Assembly (NCBI GenBank): GCA_015039315.1
Contig: WIDE01000004.1
Coordinates: 735,815 to 799,814 of the forward strand
Source: Clavulina sp. PMI_390
Taxonomy: Eukaryota; Basidiomycota; Agaricomycetes; Cantharellales; Hydnaceae
Direction: 5' to 3'
DNA: 64,000 nucleotides
Shown here: piece after piece, positions 23,917 through 36,262 of the stretch
Numbering within the stretch: position 1 is the first letter of the stretch
Layout: every line of letters begins with the position of its first letter
Program-made: the position numbers and the translations under genes
Notes under the pieces: generated by a model
Database searches by the model: none
What the model was told of the DNA's origin: nothing
Seen by the model: only the letters and a program-made list of their open reading frames with translations

Positions 23917-24718
23917 CGTCGGCGGCGAGGTCGAATTCCTCGGGACTCCATTCGAAGACCCCGCATGAGCTTCTGGGGTGGAGAGTGTGGCATGCTAACA
24001 GAGGGGAAAAGCGAACACCTCAGTTGAGGGGATTCGAGATAATCCATGAGTAATGCCATACAGGAAGGCGAGATGAGCGAGCAATAAGAATATGGGACGG
24101 GTTAGACAGTGCCATGGGCCTTGGAGACGGCCAGTGTCGATGGCCAAACAACCAAGTAGTTCGCACGACCCTGAATCAAGGCGCTGGTAAAGAATATCAA
24201 CAATCCTTGAATAGAACCGAGTATGATCCAATAGTGATTATTAGGGATGAGTGCTTTACCAAGTGAGAGCTGTATGCTATATCATGATAATAAAAGAAGG
24301 AGTGTGCCTGTTCGATCGTGGGTGTCCAGCACCTGGCAGCCCAAAACCGCCTGGATCGAGAAGCGTTGCAAGGCACATGCAATGACGCCCAAGGGGAATT
24401 CCATATCAGGAACTTGATAGCGAGTGCAACAGACTTGAATTGATACTCTCATAATTCTTGATGAAGGCGTTGTGATGGGGAGTTCACGAATATTTTCCGT
24501 AGTTGCCCTCATCTATCTCTAATCCACACCACGCTCCTTGTCAGCATCTTGCATCTGTCCTAGCCACCCCTATTTTCCATTGATTTTTGGGACGCGCTGT
24601 GCGTGTCACAAATTTCGCCAAATTTTCGAGGATTCGTGTAATTTACACGCGGCAACTTCCGGCAAGCAGACCCTCCGCGCCTCGTCGAACACAACCGTGT
24701 GCAGCAGAGCAGTGGTAC
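23917..24718. other. Divergent intergenic region BTB / phosphatase
   Basis: About 800 bases. Several minus-strand frames are open for 60-78 codons but look unlike protein. It probably holds both promoters. Confidence 0.45.
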
Positions 24719-26337
24719 ATGTCCCTCTCGGCCCCTGGAAATACTCTTGAGGAGAAATCTGTGCCCAGCGTCACGACTGCCGACGACGAGAAGACCATGG
24801 ACGCCCCCTCTACTGGCACAGAGGCGCCTGCTACCTCGAACGCGCCATCGGCCTCGCACCCGACCTCCACGCCAAGCAACGGACAGCGTACCGGCTCATA
24901 CCCCCCGTCGTCATCAAAAAACAAGAACAAGCCATCAGCTGCGTCTCCGGAGACGGCATCCTCGCAGGCTGGCCCGCGGCGAAGATCTGGGTTGTTGGGA
25001 TTCATTAGCAAACTCGTGCCCTGCATAGGTCCATCTTCCACATCCAAAGCGCATGATATCGAACCCCTACCCGCTCGCAAAGACGTTGACTCGGCTTCCT
25101 CAGTTGCTGCCCCTGCCCCCACCACAAAAGCAGAACCTGGTCAACCAGCCAGTGATGCTGCAGCTTCCCCCCCTCCCGCCGAAGCAGCAGTTTCTGCTCC
25201 CGCTCCCGCTACCCCCACTACCCCCGCTCGTGCCGAACCCCCCGCCACTGCATCGTCTGCAGTGCAGACCGAAGCAGACCCCGAGGCAGATTCCTCTGTT
25301 CAGGTTGTTGTTCCCCCCTCATCAACTACTCCACATCTCCTACCGACGTCAGAGACCGCCGGTGTTACCTCTGGAGCCGTCCAAGCTCCTGGCTCGACAG
25401 GTCGAGAGGACGAGGATGAGAGCGTTGCCCTTGGTACTGATGATGATGCCGAGCAGCCAGAGACCGTTGACGGTACTGTGCCTGAGGAAGAGGACGAGGA
25501 TGCCATCATTCTGCGTGGCGGGCTTGGTATCCCCATCGTCGTATGTCCCCCCTTCCTTTCTTTCCTTCTGATATATTCTCTAAAAATTGTGCACTCCCTA
25601 GGACGGCGTTGAACGGCCCCTACTACCTCCGCTTGCCCCCGAGCACAAAGGGAGAAAATGTTTGGTCCTCGATCTTGACGAAACCCTCCTCCACTCCAGC
25701 TTCAAGGTACCGCTATTCTTAGTCTCCAATCGCGGTAGTACTCACTCTCTTGACTCCCCAGCTCATCCCTCAATGTGACTACGTCGTCCCAGTGGAGATT
25801 GAATGGCAGTGGCACAATGTCTATGTCATCAAACGCCCTGGTGTGGATCAATTCCTGAAAAAGATGGGAGAATTGTTCGAAATTGTTGTTTTCACGGCCA
25901 GCTTGAGCAAAGTAAGTGTTGATCAAGATGCATATCCTCGAGTTGTCATGGCTGATTGGCGCGACCCTCTAGTACGCCGACCCTGTGTTGGACAAGCTGG
26001 ATGTGCACAAGGTTGTTTCTCACCGTCTCTTCCGAGAGAGTTGTTACAATCACAAGGGAAACTACGTCAAGGTTCGCTATTTATTGTGCTCTCTCCTTGG
26101 CACTTCCCGTTGATTCGCTCTGGTATATAGGACTTATCGCAACTCGGCCGTCCACTCACGGAGACAATCATTCTTGACAACTCCCCTGCCTCGTACATCT
26201 TCCACCCTAACAACGCGGTCCCTGTCTCCTCCTGGTTCAACGACCCGCATGATACTGAGCTAACGGACCTGTGCCCCTTCCTCACTGACCTGAGACTGGT
26301 TGATGATATTCGTGGTGTGCTCGATGGTGGGATATAG
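24719..26337 (+). CDS. FCP1-like (HAD family) protein phosphatase, Psr1/Nem1/SCP type
   Basis: Five exons: 24719-25540, 25602-25706, 25762-25911, 25973-26071 and 26131-26337 (1383 nt, 460 residues). The first 280 residues are disordered (Ser/Thr/Pro/Ala then acidic); a short basic-hydrophobic patch reads [17 protein letters not shown]. The catalytic domain is complete: [16 protein letters not shown] contains the DxDx(T/V) nucleophile motif. [28 protein letters not shown] and the late motif [20 protein letters not shown] follow. The family dephosphorylates Ser/Thr on substrates such as stress-pathway proteins (Psr1/2) or lipins (Nem1). The lack of an obvious N-terminal TM helix and the disordered leader fit Psr1/2 better than Nem1. 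An upstream in-frame stretch has no ATG, supporting this start. Confidence 0.9.
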
Positions 26338-27508
26338 ATGTATGTGATGAGTGCGTTCCGAGAAATTTCGTGATACTGATTGAAGAGAATACCCCCTAGT
26401 CTGCTGAAATCCTTTTATGCAACCAGTACCCATATTACTTGCTACTCATTGCTATCGGATACCCCCTTATCATCGAAGCCGTTGCATTGTTCTATTTTGG
26501 ACATTTTTACCTGCGTACCCCTCCAGTCTCACTGCATTTTTTAACCCCTTAACTCGCCATCATCTCTCTCGTCTCATTTTTTTGGGTCGTACGATACAAA
26601 GGATTCTGACATCCCTATCAACTCCTGCCGGCTGGCCCGTCTATGCAGGTCCAAGCTCCGTCAGTTGTCACCTGCAATAGCATCGGGCACGTCCTTCATC
26701 CCACATATACCTCTAACCTGTGCCTCCTTCCAAGGCATCGTCTTCCTCTCCACTTTTAGTCTATCCTCTGTGTCGTACCAACCACCACGCTCGTTAGCCC
26801 TATTTCTGCTTTTCTTTATCTCGTATTCTTCTGCATTTTCGCTTCTTTTTTGTTATTCTTCCTCTGGCTATCTCTCTTCATCAACTGCGTCACGAAATTT
26901 TGTTATTTGTGTGTCATCACTACCTGGTCAGCATCGCTCAGTAGTCATCAATCCATATATCATTCCACAACCCAAGCGTTATCGTCGTGACATAGGGTGC
27001 TTCCTGTGTTCCTGTTATCTCTGACAGAGGGTAAATTACGGACAAGCTGAGAGTCAGATTGGGGCGGGGATAAAGCCGAAATTTTACCTGCGGTCATTCG
27101 GAGAGCGGAGACATTTCACCGAGGAAATTGCTTTTCAACACGAGCCCAGAACCGTGTGCAAGCTAAACCCTGAGAATGACATGTGAGACAACAAGCAATG
27201 CGCACCTCAAATCAAGCTGAACGACATGAACACAATTGAATTTCGTATCAGAAGAGGAATAACGAAGAACCAGCCTCGGGAGACTGCAAGATTTTCTATA
27301 GACAAGCGACACACATCGCTCATGACCAGGAACGATGATGACCCCGCACGCCCACTCGAGCACTCCTCAACGCACACCAACAAATTCCCAACAATTCTTC
27401 TTCGCGCAACCCCGTTTTCGTAAACAATCACAGCAGCCCCAATATTCTTAGCTCGGCCCAATTCTTCAGTCTCAAGAAAAACTTCCCATCGCCCCACCCC
27501 AAACTCAT
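26338..27508. other. Convergent intergenic region, 1.2 kb
   Basis: Pyrimidine-rich on the plus strand. Open frames are low-complexity (Ser/Phe/Leu) and not credible as protein. Holds the 3' flanks of both neighbours. Confidence 0.45.
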
Positions 27509-30500
27509 TCAAGACTCTTCATCTGCAACTCCGCCATTCGGGCTGGGTACAGCCGCCTTCTTACCACGGTTCCAGAGCGAGGAGAACGTGCGTCTGGGCT
27601 GCTGCTGCTGAGCAGGCGTAGAAGGGTTGGTGGGCTGGTTATGAGTAAGCGACCCGTTCCCGTTCCCGTTCCCGTTCCCGTTTGAGCTCGCGTCACCAAG
27701 AGGGTCGAATGTGGCATGTCCACTACCACGGCTCTTGGTGAGATACAGCTCACCCCAGACTGGAGCAGTCTTTGCGAGATCAATCTGGCTCGAGCGAGCA
27801 GAACTGCCTTGAGGGTACGGATACTGGCTCGCTGCATACGCGTGGGTCAAATTCGGGGACGGGGAGTGGTCAGAAGGAAGGCGTTCTGCCGAAGCGTTCC
27901 AAGCAGGATTGATCCCTCCGATTGAGCCAGAGTGTCCTCCCATCGCACGGTTCAAAGCTGCGCGTTCCTGGGCCGAGGGAGTGAAAGCGAGCAACGACGA
28001 ATAAAAGGCAGCCGAGCTCCCGATGGGGGCAGGAGGCATTGAGGCCAGGGGAGGAGTCAGCGTCGTGTTCAACGAGGGCGTAGAGCCAGAGGCACGAGGA
28101 CGTCCTTCGCCAATCACGCTGTGATCGTTGATTAAACTGTTCGCTTTGTCATCGCTAGCTGGGCCATTGCGGGAGGGGAAGGCAAACGAGCGTCCACGGG
28201 TGAAGCGGAAGACCTTGGCATCAGGATTCAGGCTGCTCTCTTTACGCGTCTTTGGTGGGCTCGACGCGGGCAAGGCTGCAGCGTCAGATCCCGAATGACC
28301 AAGTTGAGCTGGTGAAGTGTTGCGGCCGAACCAACGCCAATGCTGAGTACCTGAGTGATTATTGGAAGTTTCGAGCTCCTCACGGTACAAAGACTCGGAA
28401 GAAAGCGCTGCCCGGTGATTCTGGAATCGCGTGAAATCGTCGTGGGGTGAGCGTGGATGGCTGTGACCAGGAGACGAGTACAGAACGTCCGACCCAGGGC
28501 TGGGTAGATGCACACCGTTCTCTGCGCGATCCTCCCAAGCTTGGCGCGCCGTAGGGGACTCGATGGACGAGGGTCGCTGCCAGACAAAAGGTGGACCGAG
28601 GGCAGTTCCGCTCCCAACCGATGAGCGCCTGGTTGGATAAGTGAGGGCGAAGTCATCAAGACCCGTTGGGCTGCTCTGAACGACAGGACCGGCATCGTCA
28701 ATCGATGAAAGCAGGCTTGACGAAATCAGGGACGTCGTGAATGGCGAGATGGGACCCGAATCAGCAAAAGGAGAAAAGTGACTTTGGCGCGTATGAGGAA
28801 GAGTGAACGGCTTGCCGGATCCAAGACGAACGTCTTCGGGAGTAGGCACGGAAGACACTGATGACGCTGTACCCAATGACATCGAGGGAAGAGATCCAAT
28901 AGGGCTCAGATTTTTCCCAGAACTGCTGCTGTTCGAATGCATATGACCAGGCGCGAACAGTGCTTCATCTATGCCACCAAGAGAGAGCGTATGTCGAGTT
29001 GCAGTGGGGGGATCATGCAAGATCGGAGAGATATTGAGGGCATCAGGCTCATGAGCAATATGACGGCGCTGGTACAATGGAACCGAAGGGCTGGGGGCGC
29101 CACTGGAGTGAGTCGCTGGGGAAGAAGGCACCTCGTTGAGTGGGTCTTGAGGCAGGACAGTTTGCACGACAAGGGCATGGTTCAGATCGCTGTCCGCAAG
29201 TGGAGGGCTGCGCATGCCTTGGTTAGGCAGCGCAAATGATGCGGTGGGGGAAGTGGCAGCGAGATTAGCGTTACGCGCGGCTTGACGCCGACGCTTATCG
29301 ATAATCTCCGCCTCCACGCGCGCGAGCGCTCCTTTCTCTTCTTGGATTTGCAGCTCGAGCTCCTTTGCACGAAGCACAAGCGCGGTAATGACATCCTCCG
29401 CGACCTTGATTTCCCTCTTAACAGCGTCCATATTCGCTTTCAGCTGTGCAGTCTGCTCGTCACGCCACGTCGCACTCTCGCTCATTCTGCCCGTGTTATT
29501 ATGGGCCTTCTTCTGTTCAGAATCAATGTCCTTGCTCAGCTGCTGGACCTTGCTGGCTGCGCGGTCTCGCGTTGTGAGGGCTTGCTTCAGGCGCTTCTCA
29601 GCGTCACGTTTAGTAGCTTCGGCATGACGCTTCTGATCCTCCAAGGACTTTAAGCGCGCCTTAGCCTCGACACGTTCGGCATCCTCGCGACGCTTGCTTT
29701 CACGAGCCGTGTCGAGCGAAGCTTGCAGCTGGGCATGGGACGATTCGGAGCTTGCAATAAACGCGCCAAGCTGGCTTCGCGACTCTGCCACATCATCCTG
29801 CGTAGCATGCAGCTGTTTGAGGATATCGATAATGATGGGAGATGTATCAAGCGCGGAAGTTGCTGAGGCGACTGAGACATGAGAAGCGTTGCTCGGGGAT
29901 AAGGACATTGAGACCGAACTAGGCACCGCCAATGTGGAGCTATTGGAATGCCCGTGACCGGGCACGGTAGGAGCATGCTTGCTGGACGTAGAAGATGACC
30001 GATTTCTTAGGGATGACTGACTTGCTCGTTTCGTTGGGGACGCTAGAGGCATGACAACATTGGAAGCCACTACAGCCGGTGCTGGGCCGTTCAAGGCAGC
30101 TGGCAGTTTCGAATTGGATGTGGTCCTTCCATTAGCATGATCCGATGGATTGCCTGGTAGTCTCGGTGCATGTAACGGCAGGCTGGCAGACTTGGGCAGG
30201 GGTGGGGGGCTCGAGTTGCGTTGGGTTGGATGGATTGACGGTCCCGTTCCACGCCGCCCGCGTCCAGCCTTGCCATTGGGAGATCCATTCGCATTGCCGT
30301 TGGCCGAGTTTCCGTTTCCGCTCCCAGTGACTGCCTTGCGTGCTTTACCAGTGAATGAACTGATGGAGTCTGCTACATTTTTGACGAGACCTGCGAAATG
30401 CGTGTGAAAAGGAAGATCACGCCCCATCAGCAATACGTCCTCAGCACCCCCAGTAAATGCACAGCGTGCAGATAGAAGCTGACCTTCAGTAATAGGATCC

Positions 30501-31799
30501 AGATCAAGAGCACGAAAATTGAGGACACCGGCAGAGAACCGGTCACCCTTCTCAAGATTCTTGTTCGAGTCACCACGCGCACCGGGGTTGATTGCCTGTT
30601 GGCGAAGCTGGAGGGTTCCTCCAACCCACCATTTGCCAAAAGCGCCGATAAACCACTTGCCTGCCAGGGTGAGATCACCATCTCCATTGATGGATGCAGA
30701 CTCGGCCTTGGACGTCGAGACAGCCGAACTGCTGCCTAGAGCAGCCGTCTCGTCATCATCGACGATTGGGATGGCGGCAATGGTACAAAGACCCAGAGAG
30801 CGAAAAACATGACCCGGAGTACGCAAACCGATTGTGGCTCGATTAGCAAAGTGAAACCCATCTGATGCACTGAGCGCCTGAGTTGGATTAGCCGCATCCC
30901 CGGCCGCGCCATTAGAGAACTTGGGCAGACCCGATTTGATATTGGACTGGGAGGGGGCGATGATGGGTAGATGGAGAGCAGATGTAGTTATTGTTGTTGA
31001 TGATGATGATGAAAGAGAAGCTGGATGTTTGGTCTGCGATGGTTGCCGTCTGGAGTCGGTGACGTTGTGCAGCCCATTCCCGTTCTGAGAGGCCTCGCTA
31101 TCGAGATCACCGTCATAGAGCCTGGAGAGATGGCGGCGGAAGGCGAGCTCGGTGAGGTAGGTCCTGAAGGACGCCTCGCTGGGATTGGTCAGGTAGGCTA
31201 GGAGAAAACAAACGATCAGATACGATCGATGGAAGACAAGGGAGGGAAGAGTGGGGGATGGAAGAGTCATCAGGACTCGTGGAGGATGCACAGAGAAAAC
31301 ATGGAAGGGTATAGGGGGAGGAAGAAAAGTTCCGAGTTAGAGCCAGGGACTTACCCAGGATAAACGAAACGGCGACAAATATGGCACCCAGGAAGAGCGA
31401 CCTGAGCTCGACGAGGCCAAGGACACGGCGCACGGTGGACAGCTCGGGCACATGGATGGCAGCGCCGGGCGCGCTAGCAGCAATGGGATCGCCGCCCAGG
31501 CCCCCGAGCGACGAGGAGCGGGCTACGACGGCAAGCGCGCCAAAGGAGAACCCCATAAGCAGGGTGTTGATACCCAGAAGCCAATGTATGATGCCTGTAT
31601 CAGAATCGGAGGATTGGGTGTGCACCGACGACGATGAAGAGGATGGGTCGCTAGACAGCTTGGGGGAGGGGGTCGTGGGCGACTGGGTGACGCACACGAC
31701 GCTCAGCGCGGACAGTAGACAACAGACGACAGGAACGATCGACAAGAGCAGCCACCAGTCAGAGTTATAGTCGCCCACCGTCGTGGCAGACGACGGCAA
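27509..31799 (-). CDS. Large membrane-anchored coiled-coil protein, unknown function
   Basis: Two exons: 31355-31799 and 27509-31197 (4134 nt, 1377 residues). I do not recognise the family. The N-terminus has three hydrophobic segments: about 15-38 (WWLLLSIVPVVCCLLSALSV), 70-92 (IIHWLLGINTLLMGFSFGAL) and 132-152 (SLFLGAIFVAVSFILAYL). A conserved-looking block follows (FRTYLTELAFRRHLSRLYDG). The rest is probably cytoplasmic: Ser/Pro/Asn-rich disorder, a strong coiled coil of roughly 190 residues encoded at about 29280-29850 (DAERVEAKARLKSLEDQKRH; KELELQIQEEKGALARVEAE), then more disorder. The second TM helix pairs with a Gly-rich face and the third is completed only after splicing. It may tether a cytoplasmic assembly to a membrane, but that is inference. 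Confidence 0.8.
27656..27679. repeat. GTTCCC hexanucleotide repeat, four units
   Basis: Four tandem GTTCCC units inside the 3' part of the three-TM coiled-coil gene, read on the minus strand as alternating Asn-Gly codons. Copy-number change would alter the protein by two residues per unit without breaking the frame. Confidence 0.9.
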
Positions 31800-32160
31800 G
31801 CGAGGTAGGGAGGTCAGGGCTTGGAACCTTGGTGATGGACAGAAGAAAAGTAACGGCTTCGGGGGCGCTTAGCGAGTCAAACACCTGATGAGCCCCAAAA
31901 ACAACCGAGAGCGTCGTTGAAAAAAAAAATTGACTTCGGCACAGCGGAGCAATCTTGGGGATTATTTAGATCAGCCTTTCCTTTAGGCCAAGCGCAGATT
32001 CGAGGTTGTTGACTGTGTTGGCAGTGCACACGCGCCGAGCCCAGCTTTACCCCAACTGAATGGCGAAAGTGTGAAAATGCATGAAAATAGAAGAAAAAAC
32101 CGGGGTGGGGGATCTTATTAGGATATATAAGTATAGCTACAAAAATGCCGACATCTAATG
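31800..32160. other. Intergenic region upstream of the membrane protein gene
   Basis: 360 bases, including the promoter of the minus-strand gene starting at 31799 and the PAM16 3' flank. No ORF. A short A-tract lies at 31920-31929. Confidence 0.5.
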
Positions 32161-32971
32161 TTATGATGATGGAGGGGGTGGTGGTGGTGTTCCTGACGAA
32201 CCCGACGACGATGACGAAGGCCCCTCTGCCGAAGATGCACTTCCTGCCTCCGTCGCCGCCTCTTGCTGAGCAATTAGCAGCTCTGCGTCTATCCTCTCCT
32301 TTGCTCGCACTACCTTGGATTGCAGATAATGTGAATTCATAGGAGGCGCGCTTTTTGGCGGTGGGGGGTCAAGCACCGGCGGCGAGTTTGCCTTGAATAG
32401 ATGGTCATAACTCTACATGAAACACAAATCCGTCAGCAATCCAGTAAATGCGACAGTACGAGAAGAGCGAAGCCGGTAGAAAGTGGCTCAGCGGACGAGG
32501 GCAGCCCGAACAAGGTACGGGCTACACGCAATGGGTGCATCCAAGAGAAAATGCCAACTCACCGACTTGATCTTTTCGGCAGACGACTCGCCGCGCTTCA
32601 GGTTCAGAATCAACAGGGCCTCGTCGTAGGTCATACGATGCTGCCGAGTCAGCATATCCGTGGGCGACCCCGAGGTTGCATTCGCCATCCCGGCAGCACT
32701 TCCCACCTGCTCTTCAGCGGGCCGGTATTTGGCATCTATGCAGAGATGAAATAGTCAATAAGCATCCTACAGCATGATATAGCGTAAATTTCTGCGTACT
32801 TTTGACTGCCTGCCGTCCAGCCTCGAGCAGAGCCTTGCCGAAAATTTGGCTCCCAGTGACAATAACTTGAACAATGATTTTCGGAGCAGACTAAAGACAT
32901 GAAAGAAACCATTTTATTGTCTTAGCATCATAGCATAACTCGAGAACAGCGGCGAGACTTGAGCTGACCAT
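32161..32971 (-). CDS. PAM16: Mitochondrial import motor subunit Pam16/Tim16
   Basis: J-like protein of the inner-membrane presequence translocase motor. It pairs with Pam18 and restrains its stimulation of mtHsp70. Four exons: 32969-32971 (the ATG alone), 32800-32890, 32563-32735 and 32161-32412 (519 nt, 172 residues). The joined start reads MSAPKIIVQVIVTGSQIFGK, followed by ALLEAGRQAVKNAKY, both typical of Pam16. The degenerate J domain follows (MTYDEALLILNLKRGESSAE, SYDHLFKAN) and lacks the HPD motif, as expected for Pam16. The C-terminal tail after YLQSKVVRAKERIDAELL is Ser/Pro-rich and longer than in yeast. It is head-to-head with the RPA43-like gene. Confidence 0.93.
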
Positions 32972-33120
32972 TGCGGGAGGAAAGTAGGAGGAAGTGAGTG
33001 GCACAAAGCTCTTGAACAGTGTTCACGGGTTCAGTTTTTTGACCTCCCCCATCTCTCACCCGTCCGGCGCTTGCATAGCACGGCGACGACGTTCTAAAGC
33101 TCTCCCAGATACCGCCGGCT
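32972..33120. promoter_or_regulatory. Shared divergent promoter PAM16 / RPA43
   Basis: Only 149 bases separate the two start codons, so both promoters must lie here or inside the 5' parts of the genes. No TATA box is evident. Confidence 0.6.
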
Positions 33121-34690
33121 ATGTCTTCAGGGGCGGCCACCTCCAAGACCTCGAAAAAGAGAAAGCATCTAGAGGCAGATTCCTCCTCCCACTCGTCGAA
33201 GAAAGTCAAGACATCCCAAAGCAATGTTGATATAGAATCAGTGGCTGCTGTCCCCGAGAAAAAAAAGAAAAAGAAAAGCAAGAAGAATGATTCAAGTCTT
33301 GAGAGTGCCGCACCTAGCGAGGAGTTTACGCGCGTCCAGGCAAACATGACTATTTCTCTTCCGCCAATCTTTGTGGCCGATCCTCAAGAAGGGATATCAG
33401 AAATGCTAGACTCGATGATTCTACGGTATGTCTAAATCGCTTTGAAATGGATTTAGAACTCTACACATACCTTTGCCGCTTTTCCTTAGCTATGTACCGG
33501 CGTTCAATGGCGTCGTGCTCGCCCATTCCGACTTGAGGCTGAGCTCGAGCAAAGCTGTTATACAATTCGATTGCCCCTACGCGACGTGCCGTATCACGTT
33601 TAACGCATTAGTGTGGTCCCCCGCTATCGGCATGAAACTCTGTAAGCATCCAACGCCATAACAATACGGTCAATACTGACATCTACCTTGCTGAATGACC
33701 GATTCAACGTTGCTTTAAAGCTGCAAAAATAAATATCTTGTCTACGGACCACATTGGTCTTCTTGCGCATGACGTCTTCAACGTCTCTATACCAAAACAT
33801 CACATACCCTCCACGGAATTTACCTTTCAACACGGACCGGCGGAGAATGATCCGTCATTTGGTGCGGGCGCGTGGGGTGCAGTAGAAGATACAAGGGCTT
33901 CGCCTACAGCCGTGGGGGCGTGGGGGGAAGCCGAAGATGTGGCCACTGGGACTTGGGTCCGGTCTAGCGGTGGAGAGCGGCTGGGTGGGGATGATGGTAT
34001 AGTCGAATTCATCGTCGTTGGGTATGTTTCTCGCTAAACCTTGATTACTTACATCTCTTCTTTGACGGATTTTCCACTAACTTTTGGTGATGCTCCATTT
34101 TCCCTCTGCCGCTCAGGCTGAGTACAGCGAACAACACCCTCACGCTCATTGGATCACTACAACCTGATCCCTTCTCCCCTTCGCACGTCCCCGAAACAGC
34201 CCTTTCAAATCCTTCCTTATCCTACTCCACGTCTACAAAACGACGGCGTTTAGAGGGCGCGGCTCAGCCCGACGAGAACGACGACGATTTGGAAATGGGA
34301 GACCCTGATCGATGGGACGCCCCAACCGACTCGGAAAAAACTCTCACTGCCGTTCCAGTGGCAAATATCTCATCTTCTTCTTCGTCCGCGTCGATATCGG
34401 CGCCCGCTATCCCTATCCCTATCCCCCACATACCGTCTGATTCGGAAGACTCCGATTCTGAGGATGTCAGCGCTGCACTCTTGCGCAAACGAGCAGAGGC
34501 GCAGAAACAGGCGGAGGAAGAACAGCGGGTCCTAGATCAAGAGCGAGAACGACCAAAAGACAAGAAAAAGAAGAAGCGTAAGGAAGCGGAGGATCCGGAA
34601 GGGGTGACAGGCGTGGGGGCGGAGGTCCAAGGAGAGCGTAAGAAGAAGAAAAAGAAACGGGCGGCATCTGAGGTGGAGGCTAGTCTATGA
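33121..34690 (+). CDS. RPA43: RNA polymerase I subunit RPA43-like (OB domain)
   Basis: Four exons: 33121-33425, 33490-33641, 33721-34021 and 34117-34690 (1332 nt, 443 residues). The N-terminal tail is Lys/Ser-rich. The stalk-subunit N-domain starts at TISLPPIFVADPQEGISEML and continues YVPAFNGVVLAHSDLRL. The OB fold reads WSPAIGMKLSAKINILSTDH, then IGLLAHDVFNVSIPKHHIP, which is the RPA43/Rpc25/Rpb7 signature for binding near the polymerase stalk. A variable acidic/Gly loop, the final strand (VEFIVVG, LSTANNTLTLIGSL) and a long acidic then Lys-rich tail (KDKKKKKRKE; ERKKKKKKR) follow. The basic tails favour the nucleolar Pol I subunit over Pol III Rpc25. It would recruit Rrn3 at rDNA promoters. 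Confidence 0.85.
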
Positions 34691-34825
34691 TGTGAATAAG
34701 CAAATCATGGACAATCCTTGTTTCTTGACCAATTAACCTATCCTGGTGATGTACGATACAGGCAAATGAGAGGCACAAATGAAGCTATCAAGCTCATAAC
34801 ACTTGAAGGCGAAGAGTCGAGATTA

Positions 34826-36262
34826 CTACTCTATCCCATCGTTCGAGTCCCAGTCGCTTCCAGGCTCATCTGAGCTGAGTTCGTCCACCTCCGAGTCACC
34901 CTCTGAATCAGACTCCGACGCATCTTGCATCTCGGCATCCTCGCCATCTTTCTGGCCTACCCCGCCAGCACCACCATCCACTGATTTTCGGGCGTCGCGA
35001 CGCGCCTCTTCCTCTTCGGTTGGATCCTTGGCGGACCAGTCCGTGTCTGAGTCAAGTCCACCGACGGCAAGACCTTCAACCTCAGGCATGGGCTGGTCGG
35101 CGTCAGATTCAGATGTATCATCGCCGTCTGATTCTGAACTCTCGTACCCGTCGTGGAGCTGGAGCGGATTCAACAGAAGGGCTTGGGACGCCTTGTAGCA
35201 TAAATCCTCTTCATACTCAGGGCTCGACTCCCTCTCTAGATCAGATTCCAAAGAATCATAATCCGAGGTGTTTTCTGGGTCGTTGGCGCCAAGGTCCATT
35301 GCATGCTGGATGGGGCGTGTGATCCAACAGTCGTCCCCCTCCTTCACTGTCTCCCACTCGTTTGGGCGAGAGCATTCAAGGATTTCATCAAGCAGATCTT
35401 CCATAAAGATACTACCATCGAGATCATCATAGTTGCGAACAATTTGGCGACCGAGAGCAATCTTCCACGTATCTCCCTCCGCCATAAGGCTTGACGAATA
35501 CATATCAAATAAATCTTGGTCCGCCCACGCAACTGACGGCCGACACCGAGCCGGTTGAAAGGCGAGGTCAGATAATGGCAACTAAATATAGCACAAGGAC
35601 GTACATATGCCAGTTTGTTCATCGTAAGATAACTGGAACTGTTGGATCATCTCGCGGGATGCGCCACGTCCAATGAGCTGGGAGTAATGTTCCGAGGGGA
35701 TCTCAAACGGTCGATGTACCTCTGAGGCATCAACAGCGTCTTGAAGGATTGGTGTATCACCCCTTGGGGCCATTTGTCGGTCTGAGATAATGAGGTCATC
35801 CTCCGTCGTCATTGAATTATAATACGGGTAGTATTCTTCCGCATCGTCAGAGTCAGCTTCCTAAATTGTCTCAGATATTTCATTGGCGGTTCATGACACC
35901 TAGAACATGTTGAAGGTACCGTACCTCATGTTCCTGAGCACAGTCAAAACTCTGGCAGACCCAGTCGCAAACCTCGAAACCGCACTCTGCACAACGGTAA
36001 CAGCCATCCTCGCGGTCATACCACGGAGTTGGAAGCCCCTCTGAGTCTGAGTCTTCGGTATCGCTTGAAGTTTCATCAGTTTGGGACGCTTTCAGTTCCT
36101 TTATCGTAGCCTCTAGTTGCGCGTTCCTCTCCCGAAGTGAGGCGATTTTCTGCGGATGGGACAGGTATATAACCATGGAACCATTACTGTTAGCAGATAA
36201 CTCACCTCACGAGCCCTCTTCAGCTTGTTCCTAAGGACCCGAGGGTCAGACTCTGAGTCCAT
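34826..36262 (-). CDS. Cys-rich coiled-coil protein, copy A (unknown family)
   Basis: Four exons: 36206-36262, 35925-36149, 35605-35860 and 34826-35532 (1245 nt, 414 residues). Function not recognised. Residues 1-42 form a coiled coil (RVLRNKLKRAREKIASLRER). After an acidic stretch comes a compact cysteine motif, DGCYRCAECGFEVCDWVCQ then C and H (C69, C72, C75, C84, C89, H93), likely zinc-binding. A conserved middle includes IGRGASREMIQQFQLSYDEQ, FAWADQDLFDMYSSSLMAEG and WKIALGRQIVRNYDDLDGSI. The tail is highly acidic and ends DEPGSDWDSNDGIE. The nearest intact relative in view is copy B at 37048-38505, with identical sizes for the first three exons. The cysteine spacing faintly recalls Cys-rich domains in fungal RING/CHFR-like proteins, but no RING is present. 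Confidence 0.8.
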
